Assembly: GCA_018457135.1 (NCBI GenBank)
Contig: JAGGDU010000024.1
Location: 1 to 33,225, forward strand
Origin: Trichodesmium erythraeum GBRTRLIN201
Lineage (GTDB): Bacteria; Cyanobacteriota; Cyanobacteriia; Cyanobacteriales; Microcoleaceae
DNA length: 33,225 nucleotides
Direction of reading: 5' to 3'
The number at the start of each line of letters is the position of its first letter. Within the stretch, counting starts at the first letter, position 1. Made by a program: the position numbers and the translations under genes. Shown here one piece after another: positions 18,316 to 27,182 of the stretch. Below the pieces are notes generated by a model. That model saw only the letters and a list, made by a program, of their open reading frames with translations, ran no database searches and was not told the origin of the DNA.

Positions 18316-19329
18316 GTGAAAATAGCTATTGTTGGTTTTGGATTTAGTGCTGAGAAAAGCCACTTACCAGCTTACAAGAATCGTTCTGATATTCATCTCA
18401 CAGCAGTAGTAGATCCTGTAACAGCAAGACGTGCAGCTGCACTGCGACAATACCCAAACATCCGAGTTTATGAGAAATTTGATGATTTACTAGAAGAAAA
18501 CTCTGATGAAATAGATATAGTTGATATTTGTTTGCCTAATGCTTTTCATCTCCAAAGTGCTAAACAAGCATTAGAAGCAGATAAACACGTCTTATGCGAG
18601 AAACCATTAGTATTAAAGAAAGATGAATACTCTGAATTAGTAAATATAGCAAATAACAGAAAACGTATTTTATATCCATGTCATAATTATAAATTTGCTC
18701 CTTCAATAGTACATGCTGCTTACTTAATTAACTCGGGTAAAATAGGCAAACCTTTATTTGCGTCTTTTAATATATTTGGTGCAGATTTGCAAAGTGAGGT
18801 ATCCCAGTACAAACCAGGCTTGGAAGAAAATCAAGAACTATCTGGTGATGGTATTATGATTGACCATGGTTTAGATGCAATTTCTGTTGCTCAAACTCTA
18901 TTTGGAGGTTCTCCTCAACGCATATCTGCACATATTAAAAATCTCAATCAAACACATAATAAATTAGAAGACTTAGCTGTTTTTTGTTTAGATTGGGAGG
19001 AAAAATTAATTAACATTAGTGTTAGCTCTTTAGGATCAACACCAAAAGCTTATTACAGAATTCAGGGAACAGAAGGAGAAATTAGTATCGAAAATAACGA
19101 TATATTTTTAAGCGTGAAAAATCAGCCTGTTCAACAGATTTTTGTACCTACACATTTTGACAATCCTGGTCATGCAAATTGGTTTAATGGATTGATTGAT
19201 AATTTATTAGATTGTATTAAGACTGAAGACACTAAACCATTCCCATTAATCGAAGCTGGTCTAGTTCTTGATATAATTGAGAAAGCAAATTATTCTAGTC
19301 ATAATGAAGGTATTTGGATAACAATATAA
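18316..19329 (+). CDS. Gfo/Idh/MocA-family NAD(P)-dependent oxidoreductase
   Basis: A 337-residue protein starting at GTG 18316, supported by AGAGGA about ten bases upstream; no nearby ATG is in frame. The N-terminal Rossmann fold begins KIAIVGFGFSAEKSHLPAY, the family EKP motif appears as HVLCEKPLVL (K96), and the C-terminal beta-sheet domain starts at CHNYKFAPSIV and includes SGDGIMIDHGLDAI, carrying the likely catalytic D/H pair. Members oxidise or reduce sugars, inositols or biliverdin using NAD(P). Length is normal for the family. The sugar or other substrate cannot be told from sequence, and no pathway partners lie nearby; upstream are only gene remnants. Confidence 0.9.
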   Translation: MKIAIVGFGFSAEKSHLPAYKNRSDIHLTAVVDPVTARRAAALRQYPNIRVYEKFDDLLEENSDEIDIVDICLPNAFHLQSAKQALEADKHVLCEKPLVLKKDEYSELVNIANNRKRILYPCHNYKFAPSIVHAAYLINSGKIGKPLFASFNIFGADLQSEVSQYKPGLEENQELSGDGIMIDHGLDAISVAQTLFGGSPQRISAHIKNLNQTHNKLEDLAVFCLDWEEKLINISVSSLGSTPKAYYRIQGTEGEISIENNDIFLSVKNQPVQQIFVPTHFDNPGHANWFNGLIDNLLDCIKTEDTKPFPLIEAGLVLDIIEKANYSSHNEGIWITI

Positions 19330-19845
19330 CTTATTATTAAGTCATTACAAAGGATTTAGTGGGTTGGTAACTATTTGCTAGAACTAGGCAAGATAAGACA
19401 TGAAACTTGTTTTTTTACAAATTTATTGACCTGGTTCTAAGCAGTTTTTTAATTTATAGTTCTCCGGGCAAATAATAAGCAATAAGGAAAATATATTGAT
19501 ACGGGAGCTGCTATTTTGAAGATAAAAGAATAACCCGATAAATACAAAAGGATGTATTGTAGTATGTATGAAGTGAGCAGGACATTATTATAGTGGGGAA
19601 ATAGCTGCTACATAATCGAATGTTAATTATTACTAATATTCACCAAGCAAATACTCCAGGTAAAATATTTTTGCAGAAAGGCTATTTCTAAGACTTGGTA
19701 GAGCAATTCAATTCTCTAACAAAATCAACTCTCTAACAAAACTTGGTCACACATATGCAGTCCAAATAAAGAAAAATTATAATTATTAAATCCTACAACA
19801 TATATTGCTTTTACCTAAGTCCTGATTATGAAGAAAAGAGATTAC
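19330..19845. other. Intergenic spacer between convergent genes
   Basis: About 515 bases, no gene seen. A short direct repeat, CTCTAACAAAA, occurs twice around 19716-19741. No convincing terminator hairpin was found for either flanking gene. Confidence 0.4.
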
Positions 19846-22161
19846 TTATTTCTGGTTATTTATCTGAGCGACTAAACCTGTTGCTGCAGTCATATCAAGG
19901 GGTTTAGAAAATAAATAACCTTGAGCATATTCACACTTTAAAGCTTGAAGCTGAAGTGCTTGCTCTGGAGTTTCTACCCCCTCAGCAACAACGTTTATAC
20001 CCAAATTATGAGATAAAGTAATAATTGAACGAAGAATTTCTATTGTTTTAATTGACTTATTATTTACTAAATTAGTAAGGCCTATTCTATTGATAAACGA
20101 ACGGTCAATTTTTAAAGTATTCATTGGAAAGTTGTATAAATAATTGAAAGAAGAATATCCCGTGCCAAAATCATCAATATATAAATCAATATTCCTCGCT
20201 CTTAACCGAGACATTTTTCCTCTGATAGACTCATTATTTTCGATCAAAGTACTTTCAGTAATTTCCAGTTTTAAACTCTTACCATCAAGCTGAGTTTCTA
20301 GCAGAATTTTGTCTATTTGATCAATTAAATCTACTTGAGCAAACTGCTTCGCAGAAAGATTAACATTAATGTTTAAATGATAATTATTCGGCAATTGATT
20401 TTGCCATTTACGTAATTGGAAACAAGCTTCTCTTAATATCCACAAACCGAGAGGTATAATTAATCCTGTTTCCTCTGCAAGAGGAATAAATTCATCAGGA
20501 GAAATGAAACCAAGTTTTGGATGTTGCCAACGTACCAGTGCTTCAAAACCAGTAATCTCATTTGTAGCTAGGGAAACAATTGGTTGATAATAAAGTATAA
20601 ACTCAGATTGCTTTCTAAGTGATTGACTCTGAATATTGTTGAGAGCACTTTGTAAATCATTCTCTAACTGAACACGCTGTAAAAATTGACTCCGCATAGA
20701 ATTACAAAAAACTTGATGAGACCCTCTACTTAAATTTTTGGCATGGTACATCGCTATTTCTGCATCTTGCAAAATATGTTCTGCTGAACTGATATTTCTG
20801 GAACCGACAGCAATACCGATACTAGGATTAATAAATATCTCATTTCCATCTAAAATAATTGGTAAAGTTAGCTGTTTGTTGATTTGATCAGCAATATACG
20901 TAGCATCGCTAATATCTGAAATATTTTCTAACAAAATTCCAAATTCATCTGGACTCAAACGAGCAACTGTATTTCCATGATTCAACAATGTTTTTAACTT
21001 CTTGGCTATCATAACTATCAGTTTGTTTGTTATTTGATGACCAAAACGATTATTCAAAACTTTAAATCTATCAATATCTACCAGTAGGACTGCAAACAAA
21101 AGTTTTTTTCGACACTTAGTTTCCTTGATTTTTTCCTCCAAACGATCTATAAACAGGTCATGGTTAGGGAGATGAGTTAGTGCATCGTGGAATACGTTAT
21201 ATTTCCATCGTTCTTCAGTTAGCTTACGTTGAGTAATATCGTGACTGTTGATAATGATGCCTCTAACTCCTGGATCGTCTAAAAAGTTAGTTAAAATACC
21301 TTCAAAGAAACACCAAGAACCCGAACTATTCTTAACTCGGTATTTAATAGCTGTTTGACTTATATTGGGATTTTTAATTGCTTTATTGATAGTGCAAGTC
21401 ACTAATAATAAATCATTAATGTGAATTAGATCGAATATACTTTGGCTCACAACTTCTTCTGGTACATACCCCAAAGTTTTCATTACTGATGGACTGACAT
21501 AACTAGAAGTTCCATGAGCATCAATAATCCATGTTAAATCTGTAGTATTTTCTATCAGAGCACGCAATCTTCGTTCATTTTCTAGCTTTGCTTTTCTTGC
21601 TTGTTTGCCCTCAGTAATATTATGCATATCTTTAAGCATTTTGATCGGCTCTAGTTGACTAGTAATAGCAGTTTCTTTGGCTTTCTGTTGAACTTGTTGT
21701 TCTAATTTTTTAATTGTCAGTTGCTGTTCTTTTTTTAATTTATATTCAGCGATCGCCCGCTCTAAAATAATTGATAAAGTAAATAATTTATTTTTTAAAA
21801 CATAGCTATTAACTCCAGCTTTTAAAACTTTCAAAGCTTCCTTTTCTTCTAACTCCTCTGCAATTAAAATTAAAGGAATTTCTTGCTCTGATTGTTGTAG
21901 TAATCCTAGCACTTCAAAGATATCAGAATGAACTACATGATAATCTGATAATATTGCATCATATACATTATCTTTAAGCAATTGTCGATAGTCTAGATAA
22001 CTTTTTGCAATATCATAATCGTAAGTAAACTTTATACCATCAGATTTTAAGATCTGTATGATTAACTCCACATCTTCCATAACGTCTTCCACAATTAGCA
22101 AGTGTAACTCTTGGCTAGCTGCTGGTCTAATTTGATACATCCCATGTTTGATCTCTATCAT
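19846..22161 (-). CDS. Response regulator / PAS / degenerate GGDEF / EAL protein (c-di-GMP phosphodiesterase type)
   Basis: A 771-residue protein. Receiver domain at 19-145 (LLIVEDVMEDVE, phospho-acceptor D73 in AILSDYHVV). A coiled linker precedes PAS (about 200-315, ALIENTTDLTWIIDAHG). GGDEF at about 325-490 starts HDALTHLPNHDLF, but its active-site motif is SPDEF (403-407), so cyclase activity is unlikely. EAL at about 510-765 keeps the catalytic set: FEALVRW (E540), NVNLSAKQF, LEITESTL, DDFGTGYSSF, KIDRSFI and AEGVETPEQ. It should therefore hydrolyse c-di-GMP, with the GGDEF part perhaps an allosteric sensor. It starts at ATG 22161; an internal ATG seven codons in is an alternative, and neither has a clear ribosome-binding site. 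No histidine kinase gene adjoins. Confidence 0.93.
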   Translation of the reverse strand: MIEIKHGMYQIRPAASQELHLLIVEDVMEDVELIIQILKSDGIKFTYDYDIAKSYLDYRQLLKDNVYDAILSDYHVVHSDIFEVLGLLQQSEQEIPLILIAEELEEKEALKVLKAGVNSYVLKNKLFTLSIILERAIAEYKLKKEQQLTIKKLEQQVQQKAKETAITSQLEPIKMLKDMHNITEGKQARKAKLENERRLRALIENTTDLTWIIDAHGTSSYVSPSVMKTLGYVPEEVVSQSIFDLIHINDLLLVTCTINKAIKNPNISQTAIKYRVKNSSGSWCFFEGILTNFLDDPGVRGIIINSHDITQRKLTEERWKYNVFHDALTHLPNHDLFIDRLEEKIKETKCRKKLLFAVLLVDIDRFKVLNNRFGHQITNKLIVMIAKKLKTLLNHGNTVARLSPDEFGILLENISDISDATYIADQINKQLTLPIILDGNEIFINPSIGIAVGSRNISSAEHILQDAEIAMYHAKNLSRGSHQVFCNSMRSQFLQRVQLENDLQSALNNIQSQSLRKQSEFILYYQPIVSLATNEITGFEALVRWQHPKLGFISPDEFIPLAEETGLIIPLGLWILREACFQLRKWQNQLPNNYHLNINVNLSAKQFAQVDLIDQIDKILLETQLDGKSLKLEITESTLIENNESIRGKMSRLRARNIDLYIDDFGTGYSSFNYLYNFPMNTLKIDRSFINRIGLTNLVNNKSIKTIEILRSIITLSHNLGINVVAEGVETPEQALQLQALKCEYAQGYLFSKPLDMTAATGLVAQINNQK

Positions 22162-22926
22162 TGTTAAGAATTTATAAGATTTAGCACTTTATTTATACTA
22201 TTATATTACAATTAGAAAATTTTTGTTTTTTTTACTTCCTGTTTCCCAAATTACTACGAGCTATAGGGTCAGCTCATCTTAACAATCATTAACAAATAGT
22301 ATATTTTCTGAACCTATTGCTCTGAAAGGTTTTGGGATTAATTTAGTGACGAAAATACATTCCAATTGTTAAACCGCGAAAACCGATAATATGAAAATTC
22401 TGTGATATTTATAATTCCTTGAAAAGCTTGTATTGCAAGCAGGTGACAAAAATATTGATTTGTCAATAAAATTTTAGATGAGCTTGCCCTGCTACGAACT
22501 AGGAACTGTGTATAGAAAGTCCTTATGTACTCCCTAAAACAATTTATAGCGAAGTTATCTGGTATATTTAAAGCTTTTTAATAAAGACTTACTGTAAAGG
22601 GTTTGGAGTATCTTTAGAGGGTTTGAACTGTAAATATGCCAGGACTCACTGCGATAGAATAGTTCTCATATCCTTTATCCTGAATATTTGAGGAGGAATT
22701 AATTATGTATAGATAGCATTTGAGCTATATTTTGGATTTGAAAATATAGGATTAAACATCTAGCTTAAAAAATTACCCATAGCAATCCTATCAAATGATT
22801 GTGAAAATTTAAAAAGAAATAAACTGCAAAACTTTTGCCAATTTCTTCCAAACCTATCCCCTATTTCCCGAAAGCGCCAAGATTTTGGAAAAAGTAAAAA
22901 TAGGATTGCTGTATGACTAAAAAAAA
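22162..22926. other. Intergenic spacer between divergent genes, containing repeat copy A
   Basis: About 765 bases between the EAL gene and the protease/WD40 gene. Apart from the dispersed repeat at 22546-22670 (separate entry) it holds AT-rich sequence with no protein-like frame. AGGAGGAATTAATTATG at about 22690-22706 looks like a ribosome-binding site plus ATG, but the frame closes after two codons (TAG), perhaps a relic of a lost gene. Confidence 0.4.
22546..22670 (+). repeat. Dispersed repeat, copy A
   Basis: About 105-125 bases that align with 30726-30850. Shared landmarks are ATAGC.AAGT at the start, then A.GACTTACT.TA.AGG, CTTTAGAGGGTT, and ACTGTAAATATGCCAG, followed by a weaker CTCACTG/CTTACTG stretch. 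The copies differ by substitutions and small indels, so the duplication is not recent. Confidence 0.7.
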
Positions 22927-24663
22927 ATGAATTTAAAGAAAACAATTGTCATAATTATTATTAGCAACTTACTCAATATAAACACAACCAATATCAGGAA
23001 TTTTATTGTTGCTATTACCATCACTAATTCACTAATAACACAAAAAATTGCTCTGGGATCAACAGCATCAGAAATTAATAAAATTGCAGCCGAAATTACA
23101 GTTAGAATTGACGGAAGAAACAGAAGTGGCTCAGGAGTAATTGTTGAAAAACAAGGAGACACATATTATGTACTCACCAACTGGCACGTTGTTAATACAG
23201 TAGGAGATTACCAAGTACGTACACCTGATGGAAAAATGCACCCTGTTTACTATACCTTAATCAAGCAATTGCCAAATATAGACTTAGCCATCATACCATT
23301 TAGCAGTTCTCAAAACTACCCCATTGCCGAAACAGGAGACTCCACTAAATTAGTTTCTGGAACTAAGGTATTTGTGGGGGGATGGCCTCGTTCTGGTAGC
23401 AATCTCAAGCAACGAATTTTTCTGAGCACCCCAGGAGTGGTGAAAGGTCGTCAGCAACCTGTTGCTGGTTATAGTTTACTATATGATAATTTAGTCAGAG
23501 CGGGGATGAGTGGTGGACCTGTACTTAATGAAGAAGGTCGCTTAGTAGCTATTAATGGTATTGTCAAATTGCAAGAAAACTCTGATGTCATTGTCTCAGG
23601 AGGGATTGAAATTAATACTTTTTGGGACTGGCGACAAGGAGTTTCATTGCCCATTGTTTCTCAAATACCTGAAAATATCCAAGCTCCAGCAAGTCCAACA
23701 GAAACAACAAATCCTGTTGCTACAAATACTGCTACCAGAGAGGACGATACTGAAACTGTCCTGGACTTTACTCTCGCAAAAGCAATTACTGATGAAATTA
23801 GTGGAATAGTTAATTCAATAGTTGTTCTAAATGCTTACATCGTTATGGGAAGCAGTAATGGTATGATTTCAGTTTGGGATATCGAGAATAGAGAAATTAT
23901 AGCTATCTGGAAAGCACATCCAGAGTCAGTAAACTCAGTTGCAGTAACTCCTGATGAACAATTTGTTATTAGTGGAAGTGATGACAAAACTATTAAAATA
24001 TGGAAACTACCTAAAAATAAAAATATCAATGATATTAGCTTGGTGCAAACTCTCACAGGACATACTGATGTGGTAGATGGAGTTGCGATCGCTCCCAATA
24101 GTAAGATTTTTGCTAGTGGGAGTTGGGATGGGACTATTAAAATTTGGAATTTGGCTAGCGGGGAGTTGCTGCAAACAATAGCCGGACATTCTGAGATAGT
24201 CAATGGGATCGCCATTAGTCCAGATGGGCAATTTTTAGCTAGTGGTAGCAAGGATAATCAGATTAAATTGTGGAATTTGCAGACAGGACAACTTGTTCGT
24301 ACTATTAATACTAATTCTGTTTCAATTTTGTCTGTAGTTTTTAGTCCTGATAGTCAAATCTTAGCTAGTAGTAGTAGTAATGGCACAATTAATATTTGGA
24401 ACTTACAGACAGGTAAATTAATCCATAATTTAAAAGAACATTTAGATGGAGTTTGGTCAATAGTTATTACTCCTGATGGAAAAACTTTAATTAGTGGTAG
24501 TTGGGATAAAACAATCAAATTTTGGGAACTGAGTACAGGTAAATTAAAAGGAAGTTTAAGGGGACACAACAGTTATATTAGTGTCGTAGCAATTAGTCCT
24601 AATGGGCAAATCATCGTTAGTGGTGGTTGGGACCGGAAGATTAATATTTGGAAAGCTCCCTAA
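22927..24663 (+). CDS. Exported trypsin-like serine protease fused to a seven-bladed WD40 propeller
   Basis: A 578-residue protein. Residues 1-43 are hydrophobic and signal-like, ending near QKIALGSTAS. A chymotrypsin-fold protease spans about 45-245 with a complete triad: His87 in LTNWHVVN, Asp119 in NIDLAIIPF, Ser195 in RAGMSGGPVLN. After a Pro/Thr-rich linker (APASPTETTNP), seven WD40 blades run from about 275 to the end, most with well-kept GH...WD cores (GHTDVVDGVAIAPNSKIFAS, IKIWNL). Similar protease/WD40 fusions occur in filamentous cyanobacteria; the propeller probably docks substrates or partners outside the cytoplasm. No ribosome-binding site is obvious at ATG 22927, and the A-rich start makes the exact start uncertain. 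Monocistronic. Confidence 0.9.
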   Translation: MNLKKTIVIIIISNLLNINTTNIRNFIVAITITNSLITQKIALGSTASEINKIAAEITVRIDGRNRSGSGVIVEKQGDTYYVLTNWHVVNTVGDYQVRTPDGKMHPVYYTLIKQLPNIDLAIIPFSSSQNYPIAETGDSTKLVSGTKVFVGGWPRSGSNLKQRIFLSTPGVVKGRQQPVAGYSLLYDNLVRAGMSGGPVLNEEGRLVAINGIVKLQENSDVIVSGGIEINTFWDWRQGVSLPIVSQIPENIQAPASPTETTNPVATNTATREDDTETVLDFTLAKAITDEISGIVNSIVVLNAYIVMGSSNGMISVWDIENREIIAIWKAHPESVNSVAVTPDEQFVISGSDDKTIKIWKLPKNKNINDISLVQTLTGHTDVVDGVAIAPNSKIFASGSWDGTIKIWNLASGELLQTIAGHSEIVNGIAISPDGQFLASGSKDNQIKLWNLQTGQLVRTINTNSVSILSVVFSPDSQILASSSSNGTINIWNLQTGKLIHNLKEHLDGVWSIVITPDGKTLISGSWDKTIKFWELSTGKLKGSLRGHNSYISVVAISPNGQIIVSGGWDRKINIWKAP

Positions 24664-25387
24664 TTAGAGTTTATTAGATTGAGGCAAAGCTAGACATAGG
24701 TTATGGCACAAATAAATGAGTTATATAATTTTATGCAAGTCAACTAACATTTTTATTCCGACCAAAGGGCAGAGTCAAAAGCCATACATTAAGATTTTAT
24801 AGGCTCAAAACTTTTTTAGAAATACTGTAATAAATATTGTAGTGGTAAAATTAAAATATTGGAGTTATAAGTTAGATAGGTATGAAAAAACTGAACTATA
24901 TTAAGATTTGTATACTAAGTCCAAGCTTATTTAAAAAGTTGACTTGAGTAGTATTGACATTTTGTTATATAGCGACAGATTTTAACGCCAACTTATACTG
25001 TTTGACTAAAGTCAGAATTAAAAAAAAAATAAGTTACAAGGCTCAATTTAATTGACTAAAAATTTTGATTAAACAATAGCTTAAGCAAATTATTATTTTA
25101 CATTTGAAATTGGAAACTATTTCTGACATCCCTAAGGTGAATTGGTATTACTTAATTGTTTTGTGAATGATATAGTAAATTCAACCTTGGTGAGGCAGAC
25201 ATACGCAGGTAAAAAGCCGACATAACAAACATTTTATTGTTAATATTTGTAATTTATATCCTTTAAATATGCTGTATTGTAAATAATGTTGACTAAAAGC
25301 AAAAAAAATTAGAATTAAAACTGCTATAAAATATATAAAAGTTAAATAATACAAGTCAAAAAAATTAGAGTATTTCAGGAGGAATAG
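24664..25387. other. Intergenic spacer
   Basis: About 720 bases of AT-rich sequence before the DUF1800 gene, with no protein-like frame. TTGACA occurs at 24954, but no matching -10 box follows at normal spacing. The only strong signal is the ribosome-binding site at 25377-25383. Confidence 0.4.
25377..25383 (+). promoter_or_regulatory. Strong ribosome-binding site deciding a TTG start
   Basis: AGGAGGA sits four bases before TTG 25388. No ATG occurs in frame before the signal peptide, so this site supports TTG as the start codon of the DUF1800 gene. Confidence 0.7.
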
Positions 25388-26875
25388 TTGATACCAAAAA
25401 CCTTTAGATACTGGATTATATCTTTGCTATTAAGCTTAATTATCTGCCTAGGTATATCAAGTCCTAGCTACGCCTATAGTCAATCTATTACTACCAAAAC
25501 AATCCATGTTTTAAATCGTCTGACTTTGGGCCCTAGGCCAGGAGATATAGAACGAGTTGAGTCTATAGGAATTGATAATTATATTAAATCTCAACTGAGA
25601 CCAGAAACTATTAGAGAATCTCCTCAACTTACACAAAAAATGGCTAAGTTAACCAATTTCTACTTATCACCAACAGAATTATATCAAAAAACTGTCTCTC
25701 CAGTTAAAAAAAGAGATAAAAATTTGACTCAAAAACAACGAATAGAAATAAGAAATAAAAATATCAGAAAAATTTTACGGGAATCAGAAAATGCACGTTT
25801 ACTTCAAGGAATATTGAGCAACAAACAACTACAAGAAGTAATGGTAGATTTTTGGTTTAACCACTTCAATATTTCTGTAGGTAAAGGTTACTTAACTCGC
25901 CTCTGGGTAGGGACTTACGAAAGAGACGCTATTCGACCTTATGCACTTGGTAATTTTCGTAATTTATTAGGAGCAACAGCCCATCATCCAGCAATGCTAT
26001 TTTATTTAGATAATTGGCTAAATACTGCCCCTGGTAGTAAAGGTGCCCGTGGCAAATTTAAAGGCTTAAATGAAAACTATGCCCGTGAGCTTATGGAGCT
26101 TCATAGTATGGGAATTAATGGAGGTTATACACAACAAGAGATAATAACTTTAGCAAGAATTTTTACAGGTTGGGGAATAAAGTACCTTAGTGAAGATGGT
26201 AGTGGGTTTAAGTTTTATCAAAATCGCCATGATAATAGTGACAAAATATTCCTAGGAGTACCCATTAAAGGTGGTGGAGTAGAAGAGGGAGAAAAGGCTT
26301 TAGATATTTTAGCAAAACATCCATCTACTGCCCATTTTATTAGTTATAAATTAGCTCAATATTTTGTTGCCGATGTACCTCCCAGTAGCTTAGTTAATAA
26401 ACTAGATCAAAGATTTCAAGAAACTAATGGCAATATTCGTTATGTATTAGAAACCTTATTTAATAGTTCTGAGTTTTGGAATGAAAAATATTATGATAGT
26501 AAGTTTAAAAACCCTTATCAATATATTATTTCTGCTGCTAGATCAACGGGTACCGAAAACCCAAGATTCGGCAGAATTAAAAGAATTTTAGGTCAATTAG
26601 GAATGAACCTTTATGGCTGTAAGACTCCTGACGGCTATAAAAACACTCAAGAAGCATGGTTAAATCCTGATGCTATAATGCGTCGGATTAGTTTTGCTAC
26701 AATTATATCCCGTGGTCAGTTGAATCAAGGAAAGCCTAAACTGGTAAATTATCAGCAACTTAGGGCAACTTTAGGAAATAGATTTTCTACCCAAACTCAA
26801 GCCGTTATTAACAATAGTCCAGATAATTTACAGGCAGCATTAATTTTAGGTAGTCCAGAAATGATGAAAAAATAA
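25388..26875 (+). CDS. DUF1800-family exported protein
   Basis: A 495-residue protein starting at TTG. Signal peptide RYWIISLLLSLIICLGISS with probable cleavage after PSYA. DUF1800 hallmarks follow: VLNRLTLGPRPGDIERVESI near the start, VMVDFWFNHFNIS, ENYARELMELHSMGINGGYT, EIITLARIFTGWGI and FISYKLAQYFVAD. The biochemical function of DUF1800 is not established; it is very often encoded next to a DUF1501 protein, as here (27183-28409), and both are exported. Length is typical. The 307-base gap to the partner is long for an operon, so the two may be co-regulated rather than strictly co-transcribed. Confidence 0.88.
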   Translation: MIPKTFRYWIISLLLSLIICLGISSPSYAYSQSITTKTIHVLNRLTLGPRPGDIERVESIGIDNYIKSQLRPETIRESPQLTQKMAKLTNFYLSPTELYQKTVSPVKKRDKNLTQKQRIEIRNKNIRKILRESENARLLQGILSNKQLQEVMVDFWFNHFNISVGKGYLTRLWVGTYERDAIRPYALGNFRNLLGATAHHPAMLFYLDNWLNTAPGSKGARGKFKGLNENYARELMELHSMGINGGYTQQEIITLARIFTGWGIKYLSEDGSGFKFYQNRHDNSDKIFLGVPIKGGGVEEGEKALDILAKHPSTAHFISYKLAQYFVADVPPSSLVNKLDQRFQETNGNIRYVLETLFNSSEFWNEKYYDSKFKNPYQYIISAARSTGTENPRFGRIKRILGQLGMNLYGCKTPDGYKNTQEAWLNPDAIMRRISFATIISRGQLNQGKPKLVNYQQLRATLGNRFSTQTQAVINNSPDNLQAALILGSPEMMKK

Positions 26876-27182
26876 ATTAAAAGTTATGGTCAATTTTTCT
26901 ACTGATTAATCTGTCATTTTAGTTATCAGTTATTAGTTATCAATACCTATGACTGAAGATATAGCTTGAAATAGTGAAGTTAATTTTTTTATCCTCTTGA
27001 AATGGGAGGCTTGAGACCTGATTTTTAGCTCAAGATTCAACTTTTAATTACAAGGAGAATTATCTTCCAGTTGTGATGATATTAAAAATTAAAAATTAAC
27101 TATAGATACCGCTATTTTTAGAAGCAAAAAATACCTAAAATTTGAAAATAAACTTGACAATATTTAATATTTTGGAGGAAGT
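26876..27182. other. Spacer between DUF1800 and DUF1501 genes
   Basis: 307 bases, no gene. It contains a weak 6-bp hairpin CTTGAG/CTCAAG around 27010-27034 and ends in the ribosome-binding site GGAGGA (27174-27179) of the DUF1501 gene. Confidence 0.4.

Noticed and set aside
25140-25390. Possible riboswitch ahead of the DUF1800 gene
   Set aside because: No stable hairpins or recognised aptamer core were found; only a strong ribosome-binding site is clear.
27153-27158. TTGACA as a promoter for the DUF1501 gene
   Set aside because: A -10 box at normal spacing would overlap the ribosome-binding site, leaving no leader.
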